Shown piece after piece: positions 33,854 through 43,949 of a stretch of 64,000 nt of DNA. The stretch is taken from positions 25,033 through 89,032 of the forward strand of contig PKTM01000010.1 in assembly GCA_002869145.1 (NCBI GenBank). The letters run 5' to 3'. This DNA comes from Denitrovibrio sp. Its GTDB lineage: Bacteria > Chrysiogenota > Deferribacteres > Deferribacterales > Geovibrionaceae. The notes below the pieces were generated by a model. That model was not told where the DNA came from, did no database searches, and saw nothing but the letters and a program-made list of their open reading frames with translations. The position numbers and the translations under genes were made by a program. How positions within the stretch are numbered: the stretch's first letter is position 1; each line of letters begins with the position of its first letter.

Positions 33854-36073
33854 TTAATTTACATCCACGCCTCTTTGAAGAACATGAACTGAACTTTGGA
33901 ATCCCTGAAGGATAGGGCCTATTGCTATACCGCCGCCAAGTCTCCAGAGGAGTTTGTAAGCGGAGTTACCAGCTTCCAGGTTAGGGAACACAAGAACTGT
34001 TGCATCGCCTTTGATCTCGGAAAACGGAAAAGCCTCATCAGCAATAGGAGCGTAGAGAGCTGTATCAGCCTGCATATCTCCATCTATCTTCAGATTTGGA
34101 TACTTTTCTTTCACCATAGAGACTGCATCAGTGATCTTAGTAGTTCTTGGCATTCTTACAGAACCGAAGTTAGAGAATGAGATCATACCAACTTTAGGCT
34201 CTATTTCAAATTTTGCACATGTATCGGCAGACTGGATAGCTATCTGAGCAAGTTCTTCTGCTGTTGGGTCTATGTTTACAGTTGTGTCTGCGCAAAGAAC
34301 TATTCTGTCACGGAAAACCATGAAGTGTGCACCTGATGGTCTTGTGTATCCCTCCTGAAGAGGAAGAAGCTCAAGAAGCGGTTTGATAGCATCTGGATAG
34401 TTTCTGGCGTATCCGTTAAGGAGACAGTCAGCATCACCATCTGCAACCATCATCGCTGCATAGTAGTCCTGAATACGAACAAGAAGTCTCTTCGCCTCTG
34501 CAGGTGTGAGACCTTTTCTCTGGCGGAGTTCCAGCATTTTCTTAGCGTAATCATCGAGTTTATCAGAGCGGACAGGGTTAACTATCTCTATCCCTTTAAG
34601 ATCGATATTCGCAGATTCTGCGAGAGCTTTAATTCTTTCTTCGTTACCAAGAACTATTGGGTAAGCGATACCTTCATCAACAAGCTTGCTTGCTGCACGG
34701 AGAATCTTCTCTTGCTCGCCTTCTGGGAATACAACTTTTTTCGGTTTCTGCTTAGCAACAGAGATGATGTGTCTTGTAAATTCCTTAGCGAAGGAGAGGC
34801 GTGATTCAAGGTAATCTTTATATGCATCGAAATCAGGGATATCTTTTTGTGCAACACCAGTGTCCATAGCTGCTTTAGCGATGGCAGGTGCAACCCATGT
34901 AAGAACCCTTGGGTCGAATGGTTTCGGGATTATATATTCAGGACCGAACTCGATTTTGTCCAAACCGTAAGCTTTACATACGCCTTCTGGTACTTCCTGT
35001 TTAGCAAGCTCCGCAAGTGCATATACAGCAGCAACTTTCATCTCTTCGTTGATAGCTTTTGCGCGAACGTCTAGAGCACCGCGGAAGATGAAAGGGAAAC
35101 CGAGAACGTTGTTTACCTGGTTAGGGTAGTCGGAACGGCCTGTTCCCATAATAGCATCGCCGCGTACTTCAGCGACATCTTCAGGGAGAATTTCAGGGTC
35201 AGGGTTAGCCATAGCCATAATGATAGGGTTGCGAGCCATGCTCTTAACCATATCTTTGCTTACAGCGTCTTTTACGGAAAGACCGAGAAATACGTCTGAT
35301 CCGTCCATTGCTTCTGCAAGAGTTCTTTTATCTGTGTCTATAGCGAACTCTTCTTTGTATTTGTTCATACCTTCTTTACGACCGGTATAAACTATACCTT
35401 TTGTGTCGCACATATAAATATTTTCAGGTTTAGCGCCCATAAAGATTACAAGTTTTCCAATAGCTATACCCGCAGCACCAGCTCCGTTAACAACTATTTT
35501 GATATCTTCCATCTTTTTGTCTATAAGCTCAAGAGCGTTGATGAGTGCAGCAACGCAGATAATAGCAGTACCGTGCTGGTCATCATGAAAAACAGGTATG
35601 TTAAGTTTCTCTTTAAGTGTCTCTTCTACATAGAAGCAGTCAGGTGCTTTGATGTCTTCGAGGTTGATACCGCCGAAAGTAGGCTCAAGCAGCTCACAAG
35701 CTTTAATGATGTCGTCAGGGTTTTGAGTATTAAGTTCTATGTCAAATACGTCAACGTCAGCAAATCTTTTGAAAAGTACGCCTTTACCTTCCATAACTGG
35801 TTTGCCGGCAAGAGCGCCTATGTTTCCAAGTCCAAGTACAGCTGTACCGTTAGACACAACAGCTACAAGGTTTCCTTTAGATGTATAGTCATATACTAGT
35901 TCTGGGTTTTCTTCGATAGCAAGACAAGGCTCCGCAACACCCGGTGAGTATGCGAGAGAAAGGTCTTTTTGTGTATAGCATGGTTTAGTGGCTATAACTT
36001 CTATTTTGCCTGGCTTTGGGAACTTATGGTAATCCAAAGCCTCCTGTTTCGTTGATTTTTTGTGTTCACTCAT
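33854..36073 (-). CDS. maeB: NADP-malic enzyme with phosphotransacetylase-like domain (MaeB), ends early at TAA
   Basis: The N-terminal half (about residues 1-430) is malic enzyme: [72 protein letters not shown] for NAD(P) and [12 protein letters not shown]. The C-terminal half is a Pta-like domain ([40 protein letters not shown]), as in MaeB. It converts malate to pyruvate. ATG 36073 follows AGGAGG. The stop is TAA at 33854-33856, yet 21 further codons in the same frame (IVNLAAIAVVDATEKAKIK...) run to TAA at 33788-33790. These match the normal family end (R-GV-V-x-IVN-AAIAVVDA). The natural gene was probably 33788-36073 with the nonsense at codon 740. Confidence 0.85.
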   Translation of the reverse strand: MSEHKKSTKQEALDYHKFPKPGKIEVIATKPCYTQKDLSLAYSPGVAEPCLAIEENPELVYDYTSKGNLVAVVSNGTAVLGLGNIGALAGKPVMEGKGVLFKRFADVDVFDIELNTQNPDDIIKACELLEPTFGGINLEDIKAPDCFYVEETLKEKLNIPVFHDDQHGTAIICVAALINALELIDKKMEDIKIVVNGAGAAGIAIGKLVIFMGAKPENIYMCDTKGIVYTGRKEGMNKYKEEFAIDTDKRTLAEAMDGSDVFLGLSVKDAVSKDMVKSMARNPIIMAMANPDPEILPEDVAEVRGDAIMGTGRSDYPNQVNNVLGFPFIFRGALDVRAKAINEEMKVAAVYALAELAKQEVPEGVCKAYGLDKIEFGPEYIIPKPFDPRVLTWVAPAIAKAAMDTGVAQKDIPDFDAYKDYLESRLSFAKEFTRHIISVAKQKPKKVVFPEGEQEKILRAASKLVDEGIAYPIVLGNEERIKALAESANIDLKGIEIVNPVRSDKLDDYAKKMLELRQRKGLTPAEAKRLLVRIQDYYAAMMVADGDADCLLNGYARNYPDAIKPLLELLPLQEGYTRPSGAHFMVFRDRIVLCADTTVNIDPTAEELAQIAIQSADTCAKFEIEPKVGMISFSNFGSVRMPRTTKITDAVSMVKEKYPNLKIDGDMQADTALYAPIADEAFPFSEIKGDATVLVFPNLEAGNSAYKLLWRLGGGIAIGPILQGFQSSVHVLQRGVDVN

Positions 36074-36112
36074 TATGTAGAACCTCCTAGTTTGTATGTT
36101 TTGCTTGTTTGG

Positions 36113-36141
36113 ATAATATAGCACGTGTAACTATAAGTCAA
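36113..36141 (-). promoter_or_regulatory. Promoter of malic-enzyme gene
   Basis: On the minus strand TTGACT (36136-36141), a 17-base spacer and TATTAT (36113-36118), about 40 bases before the ATG at 36073. Confidence 0.6.
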
Positions 36142-36549
36142 CTTCAAAGTTCGTTTTATCATTAATAATGCACAAATGTTCGTTAAATTTGTCTAAAATT
36201 TAGCATAGTTACTTATTGATAAAACCTATAATTATAGTGTTATGTTTTGACTTGCCTATAATTGAAGAATTGAATTTATTTATATTAATAGTGTATATTA
36301 TAGTTTTTATCTATAGTTTAAAAGTCCACTCAGATGGGCTACGTGTGTTAATATGAAATAATTTCAGCATATTATAGGTGTAAAAATATTGTTATTTTTG
36401 CTGTTATAGGCATGGGCGAAAAGTTGATATAATTATCTAAATACTGACTTTCATTATTTTCTGTGCTTGTGGTTATTATTTGTTAACTAAGGTTGGCAAA
36501 TTGACTAATTTTTTTTTTATAAAGCTCATTTCTGAATTATCAAGAAGCA
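36142..36549. other. AT-rich intergenic region
   Basis: About 400 bases with no supported ORF, RNA gene or strong hairpin; CCTATAATT occurs twice near 36225-36265. I see no remnant of a known gene. Confidence 0.45.
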
Positions 36550-36578
36550 TTGTGGATTCCTGTGAAATAGTGTATAAA
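36550..36578 (+). promoter_or_regulatory. Possible promoter of xerD operon
   Basis: TTGTGG (36550-36555), 17 bases, TATAAA (36573-36578), about 50 bases before the TTG start at 36631. Confidence 0.4.
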
Positions 36579-36630
36579 TAAATGACAGCACAAGATATTT
36601 CCGTTTTTACTCTCTGGAGGAGCTTTTTCT

Positions 36631-37518
36631 TTGGAAAACGTTAAATTAGTGTCAGACTTTACAAACTGGATGAAATACGAACTGGGGCTTGCGGAAAACA
36701 GTGTGAAGGCTTACAGGCAGGATGTGGAAAACTACATGGAATTCACAGCAAAAAATCTTTTAAAATGCGGTCCAGAGGAACTCGTTGCTTACATGACTCA
36801 CTTGAGGAAAAGTGGTTTCAGCATAGAAACTGTTCAAAGAAGGATATCCGGAATTTCAAGACTGTACGATTTTTTTATAATGGAACGCTTGGTGAAGACC
36901 AACCCAGTTGGTTTTATATCAAAGCCTTCAAAATGGGATAAGCTGCCTGTTTTTCTTAATTTTGATGAAGTTGAGAAACTTATCGCTGCGCCTGATGAAT
37001 CTTCTACTTTAGGATTTAGAGACAAAATGATATTTGAGACCTTGTATTCTACTGGAATGCGTATCAGTGAGCTTGTTGGGCTTAAGCTCTTAGATGTGGA
37101 TACACACAGGGGAGTTATGAAGGTGACAGGTAAAGGGAGTAAAGAGAGGCTGGTTCCTATGTACGATTCTTTAGAGGAAAAGATGAGAACATATGTGGAG
37201 CTTAGGCATAACCATCTTGTAAAAGACCGTGACGAAGGCTACCTTTTTTTGAGCAGAAACGGTAAAAAACTGGACAGAGAATACGTTTGGATGATGGTTA
37301 AGAAATACTGCACTAAGGCTGGGATAAAGAAAAACGTATCCCCACACACCTTAAGACACTCTTTTGCGACACATCTTTTGACAAACGGTGCGGATTTGCG
37401 CACAATACAGATATTTCTCGGGCATTCGGACTTATCCACAACCCAGAGATACACTCAGGTTACTGATGACAAAGCCAGAAATACACTTTTAAACTGTCAT
37501 CCACGTTTTAAGAGGTAA
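36631..37518 (+). CDS. xerD: Tyrosine recombinase XerD
   Basis: This 295-residue site-specific recombinase resolves chromosome dimers. The N-terminal SAM-like domain has FTNWMKYELGLAENSVKAYR. Catalytic residues are Arg in YSTGMRISELVGL, Lys in TGKGSKERLVPMY, His-x-x-Arg in SPHTLRHSFATHLL, His in FLGHSDLSTTQRY and the nucleophilic Tyr just after it. The start is TTG 36631 with a strong GGAGG upstream. It is not associated with an integrated element, and its length is that of housekeeping XerD. Confidence 0.9.
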   Translation: MENVKLVSDFTNWMKYELGLAENSVKAYRQDVENYMEFTAKNLLKCGPEELVAYMTHLRKSGFSIETVQRRISGISRLYDFFIMERLVKTNPVGFISKPSKWDKLPVFLNFDEVEKLIAAPDESSTLGFRDKMIFETLYSTGMRISELVGLKLLDVDTHRGVMKVTGKGSKERLVPMYDSLEEKMRTYVELRHNHLVKDRDEGYLFLSRNGKKLDREYVWMMVKKYCTKAGIKKNVSPHTLRHSFATHLLTNGADLRTIQIFLGHSDLSTTQRYTQVTDDKARNTLLNCHPRFKR

Positions 37519-37531
37519 TGATATTAAAAAG

Positions 37532-40174
37532 ATGAAGCGAGTGGCCATCACTCACAAAAATCCTGATTTCGACGCTATTTCAAGTGCATATGCCGCAGTC
37601 CTTTACCATGGACTGGACGGTATTATTACATCTACGTCATATGAGACCAGTGTAAAAGAATACATTACCACCGAGGATGTTAACCTGCCCATAGTCAATA
37701 TGAAAGAGAAGGATTTAGATGCGATAGATAAGCTTTATCTGCTTGTTATTACTGACTGTAAGCTTGCAAAGAGGCTGGAGCCGCTAAACAGACTGGTGGA
37801 AAAGGCTGATAAAGTTATCATATACGACCACCACCCCTCGCACGGGCAGGATCTAGAAGCTGATGAGGTTACTGTAGAGGAGATTGGCTCCACAACAACC
37901 ATACTTACCCATTTAATGAAAGAGAGAGGTATGCGTCTGAATTCGGCTGATGCCAGTACTCTTATGCTTTGTATATATGAGGATACAGGGATGCTTACAT
38001 TCACCAGCACCACTGTGAAAGACATGGAAGCTGCCACTTGGCTTCTTTCTCAGGGTGCAGATCTTTCAGTTGTTAGCGACTATGTAAAACGTGAGATGAG
38101 CAAAGATCATATCTTTATGCTGAACGAGCTTCTGACAAGTATGAGCCTTATACGAATCGGCTCAATCAGCGTAGGTGTTTCAACAGCATCAAGCGATAAG
38201 TATGTCGGGGAAGTGTCACAGCTGGCACATAAGATTATTGACATGGAGAGCCTTGACGCTCTTTTTATCCTTGTTCGAACTGGGGACAGGGTTGTTCTGG
38301 TAGCCAGAAGCAGGGCTGACGAGGTTAATGCCGCAACCGTTGCATATAACTTCGGTGGTGGAGGACACACCACAGCGGCTAGCGCCGTTATAAAAGATCA
38401 AACACTGCACGAGTGCACAAGCAAACTGAATCTTATCCTTCATGAAATAGTGAAGCCGGTTAAACTGGCATCTGATATTATGAATTTCCCAATAAAATCT
38501 CTTAAGGTGAGTGCTACTTTCAACGAAGCGATAGAGCTTTTTATGAAGCATAACCTTAACATGATGCCTGTTGTTGACAATGGAAAGGCTGTAGGACTTG
38601 TTTCCAGAAGAGACATCCTTCAGGGGCTGAAACACAAGCTGAATGATGAACCCATTAACTCTATTATGCAGGTGGAATTTGGCTTTGTTGAACCGGATGC
38701 GCCTTATTACGCTATTGAGGAGCTGATGCTTGGTTCAAACCAGAAGATGATAATAGTTCAGCAGGATGAAAAGATAAAAGGGGTTATAACCAGGACGGAT
38801 CTCCTTCGGCTTATGCACGAAGAGATATCTAAAATGCCGCGCTATAAGGACGGCAGACTGGTGAAAAACGAGATAAAAAGATTTAAAAATATATCAGCAG
38901 CCATGTCGAGTGTTATGCCTGAAAGAGTGCTGAAAGTTCTAAGTGACATAGGCGAGATGGCTGACAGAGACGGTAACGCATGCTATCTGGTGGGTGGTGT
39001 GGTTCGCGACATCCTTCTGCGTAAAAACAACGAAGATATCGATATAGTCGTTGAGGGGAGTGCTCCGTCTTTTGCCAGAAAATTTGCTAAAAAGTTCGGT
39101 GCAAGGGTGGCTATACACGCAAAATTTAAGACAGCAGTAGTTATCTTCCCTGATGATTTCAGAATAGATTTTGCAACAAGCAGGACAGAGTATTATAATT
39201 TTCCTGCATCTGCTCCAACAGTAGAGGATGCCTCCATCAGAAACGATCTTTTCCGCAGGGATTTTTCAATAAACGCTATGGCTGTGAAACTGAACAAAAA
39301 AGACTTCGGCACACTGCTTGATTTCTTCGGCGGTCAGCGTGATTTGTCTGATAAAAAAATACGGGTTCTTCACTCTTTGAGTTTTGTGGACGATCCTTCC
39401 AGAGCACTTCGTGCCATACGTTTTGCTGTACGTTTCGATTTTGTTATTGGTCCTCACACTGACAGGCTTTTCCGTCATGCGGTTAGCCTTAACCTTTTTG
39501 ACAGGGTGATAGGCCCCAGAATGTTTCTGGAGATTAAATATATCCTCTCAGAGAAAAACTACGACCAAGCGTTGAACATGATGAAGAAATACGATATGCT
39601 CCGTTTTTTCTCAAAAAAACTACAGCTTGATGATCGTAAAGAGCAGTATTTCGAGAGCCTGGAGATGGTAATAGATTGGTTCTCATTTCAGTTTGAGGAA
39701 GGGTTTGATGTTTATGTTTCACGGTTTATCATACTCTTCTGGAACCTGGAAAGATCAGACATTAAAGGACTTATGGAGCGTTTCCAGCTGGATGAGGGTA
39801 AAACCATAGAGCTGCTGGACAATTTTAAAGACACAAAGGATGTTGTAGCGGGCATTATCAGAAAAAGCATCACAAAACCCTCTCAGTTCACACATTATAT
39901 GCAGCGCCTCTCAATACCTTGTGCTATTGCAGCCTCAGTTGTTCTTGGCGAGGACTATGAAAAGCTCGTTAAGGACTATTTTACTACCTACAGGTTTGTG
40001 AAGCCGGATATTGACGGCAACGATCTTATAAATGAAAAAATAGAGCCGAAGAAGGTATATTCAAAAATACTTGAAAAGTTGAAAAATGAAAAGATAGACG
40101 GTATTTGCGAAGGAACTGAGCAGCAGCTGGCCAGAGCAAAAGTGCTGTCTAAAGAATTGGTGAAAAATGGCTAA
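37532..40174 (+). CDS. DHH - CBS - tRNA nucleotidyltransferase/poly(A) polymerase fusion
   Basis: This is an 880-residue three-part protein. Residues about 1-300 are a DHH/DHHA1 phosphoesterase (NPDFDAISSAYAAVLYH, IIYDHHPSHGQ, FGGGGHTTAASAVI). Residues about 310-420 are a CBS pair (ASDIMNFPIKSL, VGLVSRRDILQGL, KGVITRTDLLRLMHE). Residues about 450-880 are a class-II CCA-adding enzyme/poly(A) polymerase (YLVGGVVRDILLRKNNEDID, RRDFSINAMA, RALRAIRFAVRF). This fusion is known in several phyla; it adds or repairs tRNA 3' CCA and the DHH part may act as a nuclease. It overlaps phoH by 8 bases. Confidence 0.9.
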   Translation: MKRVAITHKNPDFDAISSAYAAVLYHGLDGIITSTSYETSVKEYITTEDVNLPIVNMKEKDLDAIDKLYLLVITDCKLAKRLEPLNRLVEKADKVIIYDHHPSHGQDLEADEVTVEEIGSTTTILTHLMKERGMRLNSADASTLMLCIYEDTGMLTFTSTTVKDMEAATWLLSQGADLSVVSDYVKREMSKDHIFMLNELLTSMSLIRIGSISVGVSTASSDKYVGEVSQLAHKIIDMESLDALFILVRTGDRVVLVARSRADEVNAATVAYNFGGGGHTTAASAVIKDQTLHECTSKLNLILHEIVKPVKLASDIMNFPIKSLKVSATFNEAIELFMKHNLNMMPVVDNGKAVGLVSRRDILQGLKHKLNDEPINSIMQVEFGFVEPDAPYYAIEELMLGSNQKMIIVQQDEKIKGVITRTDLLRLMHEEISKMPRYKDGRLVKNEIKRFKNISAAMSSVMPERVLKVLSDIGEMADRDGNACYLVGGVVRDILLRKNNEDIDIVVEGSAPSFARKFAKKFGARVAIHAKFKTAVVIFPDDFRIDFATSRTEYYNFPASAPTVEDASIRNDLFRRDFSINAMAVKLNKKDFGTLLDFFGGQRDLSDKKIRVLHSLSFVDDPSRALRAIRFAVRFDFVIGPHTDRLFRHAVSLNLFDRVIGPRMFLEIKYILSEKNYDQALNMMKKYDMLRFFSKKLQLDDRKEQYFESLEMVIDWFSFQFEEGFDVYVSRFIILFWNLERSDIKGLMERFQLDEGKTIELLDNFKDTKDVVAGIIRKSITKPSQFTHYMQRLSIPCAIAASVVLGEDYEKLVKDYFTTYRFVKPDIDGNDLINEKIEPKKVYSKILEKLKNEKIDGICEGTEQQLARAKVLSKELVKNG

Positions 40175-41114
40175 AGATACACTAGAGATATCAGAGACGC
40201 TTGTTCCGACCATCCTCGGAAACAAAGATACACACATAAGAATGTTAAATAATATTTTTTCGGTAAAGACAAGCGTTTTTGGCGGGATATTCACTTTAGA
40301 GGGTGATAAAACTTCTATAGAACTTGCCAGAAAGGCGCTGGAAGATATGGTGAGCATTGCAGCCACCGGAAAACTGACCACAGACAAGGTAACAGATATT
40401 CTAAGGATGGTATCCGACAAAACACCAGATGCCTGTGATGTGATGTCTGATTGCATAAAGGTTGCCGGCAGAGTGAAGAGGGTTAATCCGAAATCCTCAA
40501 CGCAGAGAGCTTATGTTGAAGCAATACGTAAAAACGACATGGTATTTGGAATAGGTCCGGCGGGTACTGGTAAGACATATCTCGCTATGGCTATGGGAAT
40601 ACATTATTTTCTGCGTAAAAAATGCGGAAAAATCATTCTTACCAGACCCGCTGTAGAGGCTGGGGAAAACCTGGGCTTTCTCCCTGGGGATATAAGTGAC
40701 AAGATAAACCCGTACCTTAGACCTTTGTATGACGCGCTTTACAGTATGATGGATTTTAGCAAGGTGACAGCGCTTTTGGAGCAGGGTGTAATAGAAGTAG
40801 CGCCCCTGGCATTTATGCGGGGCAGAACACTGAATGATGCGTTTATTATTTTGGACGAAGCTCAAAACACAACAGAGGAACAGATGAAGATGTTCCTTAC
40901 ACGGATGGGATTTCAGTCGAAGGTGGTGGTAACAGGAGACGTTACACAGGTTGATCTTCCCGCTAATAAGAATAGCGGACTAATTTTAGTACAGCAGATA
41001 TTGAAGGATATAAAAGGTATAAGTTTCCAGCAGTTCACAGAAAAAGATGTCGTACGCCACCCTCTGGTACAGAGGATTGTAAAAGCATACGACGGATATT
41101 ACGGAGATAAATGA
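40167..41114 (+). CDS. PhoH-like ATPase
   Basis: This 315-residue protein has an N-terminal KH-like region (about residues 10-80), then the PhoH P-loop domain. Walker A is GIGPAGTGKTYLAMAMG and Walker B AFIILDEAQNTT. LTRPAVEAGENLGFLPGDIS, FMRGRTLNDAF and VVTGDVTQVDLP are the remaining blocks. It is linked to RNA processing and stress by its fixed partner ybeY, which overlaps its stop here by four bases. Confidence 0.93.
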   Translation: MAKDTLEISETLVPTILGNKDTHIRMLNNIFSVKTSVFGGIFTLEGDKTSIELARKALEDMVSIAATGKLTTDKVTDILRMVSDKTPDACDVMSDCIKVAGRVKRVNPKSSTQRAYVEAIRKNDMVFGIGPAGTGKTYLAMAMGIHYFLRKKCGKIILTRPAVEAGENLGFLPGDISDKINPYLRPLYDALYSMMDFSKVTALLEQGVIEVAPLAFMRGRTLNDAFIILDEAQNTTEEQMKMFLTRMGFQSKVVVTGDVTQVDLPANKNSGLILVQQILKDIKGISFQQFTEKDVVRHPLVQRIVKAYDGYYGDK

Positions 41115-41569
41115 TGGATATAAATCTTCTTATCACAGATGAGCATGACAGTGGTGCAGAAACAGCACTTTTCAGCGCATGTGCCGAAGCTGTTTTCAGC
41201 GCTCTGGAGATAGGATTTGAGTCATGTGAAATATCGCTTCTTATAACAGACGATAAGCGTGTAAAAGAGCTGAATTCACAGTATAGAGGGAAAGATACAC
41301 CTACTGACGTACTCTCCTTCCCTATGAGCGAAGACCCTTTTAACGAAGGCGGTATGTTGGGTGATATAGCAATTTCTTACGAGAGAGCGAAGGAGCAGGC
41401 AGAAGAAGCAGCAATTATGGTTGAGCGTGAACTCGCGTTCCTTTTTATACATGGAGTGCTTCACCTTATGGGTTATGAGCATGAAAATGACCCTGACGAA
41501 GAGGAGGAGATGTTTGATCTTCAGGAGGAAATCCTGAGAAATCTATTAGAAAACGGTAAAGTACCTTGA
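41111..41569 (+). CDS. ybeY: Endoribonuclease YbeY
   Basis: This 152-residue protein has the zinc-binding motif HGVLHLMGYEH (HxxxHxxGxxH). DTPTDVLSFPM and LGDIAIS are the other family blocks. It takes part in 16S rRNA 3' maturation and ribosome quality control. The start ATGATG overlaps the phoH stop. Confidence 0.93.
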   Translation: MMDINLLITDEHDSGAETALFSACAEAVFSALEIGFESCEISLLITDDKRVKELNSQYRGKDTPTDVLSFPMSEDPFNEGGMLGDIAISYERAKEQAEEAAIMVERELAFLFIHGVLHLMGYEHENDPDEEEEMFDLQEEILRNLLENGKVP

Positions 41570-41609
41570 TATTGTGAATACGGTGTGATAAACAGAGTTA
41601 GTTTTCGCA

Positions 41610-41625
41610 GTCAGACGTGTCTGAC
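41610..41625 (+). promoter_or_regulatory. Inverted repeat upstream of the corC-like gene
   Basis: GTCAGACGTGTCTGAC, 7-base arms with a 2-base spacer, in the 136-base gap between ybeY and the CBS-transporter gene. Operator-like; no partner known. Confidence 0.4.
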
Positions 41626-41705
41626 AATACATTTAAATGGCAGGTAAATACTTTAAAAAATGGACTCGGGTAGTTCGTGTAATTTAAAATCCAGGAGTAG
41701 CTCAA

Positions 41706-43007
41706 GTGAGTGAATCAATTCTATTTGAGCTAATGGCAATTGGTGCCTGTGTACTTCTGTCAGGAGTCTTCTCAGGGAGCGAAACCGCTCTCACGTCACT
41801 TGGTGAGCTGAAAGTCAGACACATGATCGAAGAGGACAAAAAGGCAAGACCGCTCAGACTTTGGGTGGAGCATCCTAATAAGGTTCTCAATACAATCCTT
41901 ATCGGAAACAACATAGTAAATATTCTCGGCTCTGTTCTTGCAACTGACGTGTCTGCGAAAATATTCGGAGACTCAAGGATAGCCGCTGTTACAGGTGTAA
42001 TGACACTTCTTGTTCTCTTTTTCGGAGAGATAACACCTAAGACATTTGCAAAACATAATGCAGCAACACTAGCTCCATATGTAATTAGATTTCTGAAGAT
42101 ACCTTACTTCTTCTTTTATCCTTTCTCCTTCGGCATAAACAAACTGGTGAAAGGGATGATAATCATCACCGGCGGCAAGCTGGACAAGAATAAAAGCAGA
42201 ATAACAGAGGACGAGCTTGAATTTTATATCTCTGAAAGCGAGAAAGAAGGTATTATCGAAAACGGTAAAAGCCGTATGCTTCAGAATATTTTCGACATCA
42301 GCGAGATATATGTGAAAGAGGTCATGGTCCCTAGAACGGATATGGTAGCCATAGATATCACAGATCCTGTAGAAAGCTACATGGAAAAGATACAGTCATC
42401 AGAATTTTCAAGAATACCAGTATATGAAGAATCCATAGATAAGATTATTGGTATTTTGTATGTAAAAGACCTGCTTAGGTTCGTAAACGATGGTAAAACT
42501 TCTTTTGACCTGCGCAAGGTACTCAGAAAACCTTACTTTATCCCTGAAACCAAAAAGATAGATTCCATGCTCAGTGAGTTTCAAAAGAGCAGGACGCACA
42601 TGGCAGTTGTAATTGACGAATACGGCGGCGTGGACGGTATTGTGACACTTGAAGATATTCTGGAAGAGATCGTAGGCGAGATATGGGACGAATACGACAC
42701 AGAAGAGCACGAGGTCACAGAGATAGCTGACGACACATTTATTGTTGATGTCCGTATGGATATTGATGATTTTTGTGAAAAATTTGAACTGGATAAAACA
42801 CCTGAGATGGAAGAATACGAGACCTTGGGCGGTCTTGTGTTTGACATAGCAGAGAAAATACCTGAAGTAGGCGAGCAGTACGAATATGAAAAATATCAGT
42901 TTAAAATACTGAATAAGCACGAGAGAAGGCTTGATAAAGTGGAGCTTCGTAAGCTGGAAAATGAATCAGGCGATAAGGAGAACTCCTCAGACGATGAAAG
43001 AATTTAA
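41706..43007 (+). CDS. CNNM/CorC-family transporter-associated protein (DUF21-CBS-CorC_HlyC)
   Basis: This 433-residue protein begins with a DUF21 membrane domain of four helices (about residues 1-180; LLSGVFSGSETALTSL, NTILIGNNIVNILGSVLAT, GEITPKTFAK). A CBS pair follows (VMVPRTDMVAID, RIPVYEESIDKIIGILYVKD, VVIDEYGGVDGIVTLEDILE), then a CorC_HlyC domain at the end. Family members are linked to magnesium/cobalt export. The start is GTG with AGGAG upstream. It precedes era with a 14-base overlap. Confidence 0.9.
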   Translation: MSESILFELMAIGACVLLSGVFSGSETALTSLGELKVRHMIEEDKKARPLRLWVEHPNKVLNTILIGNNIVNILGSVLATDVSAKIFGDSRIAAVTGVMTLLVLFFGEITPKTFAKHNAATLAPYVIRFLKIPYFFFYPFSFGINKLVKGMIIITGGKLDKNKSRITEDELEFYISESEKEGIIENGKSRMLQNIFDISEIYVKEVMVPRTDMVAIDITDPVESYMEKIQSSEFSRIPVYEESIDKIIGILYVKDLLRFVNDGKTSFDLRKVLRKPYFIPETKKIDSMLSEFQKSRTHMAVVIDEYGGVDGIVTLEDILEEIVGEIWDEYDTEEHEVTEIADDTFIVDVRMDIDDFCEKFELDKTPEMEEYETLGGLVFDIAEKIPEVGEQYEYEKYQFKILNKHERRLDKVELRKLENESGDKENSSDDERI

Positions 43008-43881
43008 AACGGGTTTTATATCCATAATGGGCAGGCCTAATGTAGGCAAGTCAACACTTCTGAATGCACTTATGGGGGAAAAGATTGCCATTACCTCCTC
43101 CAAGCCTCAGACAACCAGAGCCAATATTCAGGGGATACTTACAGGTGAGGACTTTCAGCTTGTATTCATAGACACTCCCGGATACCACAAGGCGAAAGAC
43201 AATATCAACAAAATGATGGTACAGCAGGCAAAGGACTCTCTTGAGGCTGTAGATGCCATATATCTTCTGGTTCAGCCTGACGAGTTTATAGGTGCTGAGC
43301 TTCAGTCACTACTTAAAGTGCTGGATAAGGTTGATGCCGTTAAATTTCTTATAATAAACAAAGTAGACAACTATAAAAGAGAAGCAGTTTATGAAATGGC
43401 AAACAAGATGTTCCCGCAAATGGAGTTCAAACATGTTCTTCCGGTTTCCGCACTAAAAGGGACAAATGTTGATAAACTGCTGGAACTGACTCTGGAAGAG
43501 ATGGAGGCGGGAGAAGCAATTTTCCCTGCCGAAGAGATAACCACTCAGCCGGAAAACCTCCTTGTTGCGGAGTTCATCAGGGAGCAGGTTTTCAGACAGC
43601 TTTCGGATGAGATTCCTTATCAGATAGTTGTCGAAACAGAAAAAATTGAAGACAGAAGCGATGATTTGATGTATATTGCAGCATCTATAATTGTTAACCG
43701 AGACTCACAAAAAGGGATGGTGATAGGTAAGGGGGGCAAAATGCTGAAAGAGATCAGCACTGCATCCAGAGTCTCACTGTCCAATTTTTTTGGAGTTAAG
43801 ATTTATCTGGAACTTTATGTTAAAGTAAAAACGGGTTGGCAGACAAAAGATGAATATCTAAAGATGCAGGGGCTGTATTAA
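42994..43881 (+). CDS. era: GTPase Era
   Basis: This 295-residue protein has a GTPase domain with G1 GRPNVGKSTLLNAL, G2 TTRANIQGI, G3 DTPGYHKAK and G4 NKVD. A C-terminal KH domain has the GxxG-type VIGKGGKMLKEIS. Era binds 16S rRNA during small-subunit assembly. The start at 42994 follows AAGGAG; an upstream in-frame codon at 42931 would add 21 non-homologous residues. Confidence 0.95.
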   Translation: MKEFKTGFISIMGRPNVGKSTLLNALMGEKIAITSSKPQTTRANIQGILTGEDFQLVFIDTPGYHKAKDNINKMMVQQAKDSLEAVDAIYLLVQPDEFIGAELQSLLKVLDKVDAVKFLIINKVDNYKREAVYEMANKMFPQMEFKHVLPVSALKGTNVDKLLELTLEEMEAGEAIFPAEEITTQPENLLVAEFIREQVFRQLSDEIPYQIVVETEKIEDRSDDLMYIAASIIVNRDSQKGMVIGKGGKMLKEISTASRVSLSNFFGVKIYLELYVKVKTGWQTKDEYLKMQGLY

Positions 43882-43897
43882 GCTCCGGCTTATACAT

Positions 43898-43914
43898 AAC
43901 CCTAGGGTTTTTTA
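43898..43914 (+). terminator. Possible short terminator after era
   Basis: Palindrome AACCCTAGGGTT followed by five more T. The arms meet with no loop, so the hairpin is short. Confidence 0.35.
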
Positions 43915-43949
43915 CCTTACGGCAGCTTTTACATTAAGAGTGCAATATT

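Noticed and set aside
36631-37518. Integrase of a mobile element
   Set aside because: Length, sequence and the housekeeping neighbourhood fit XerD; there is no attachment site or phage gene nearby.
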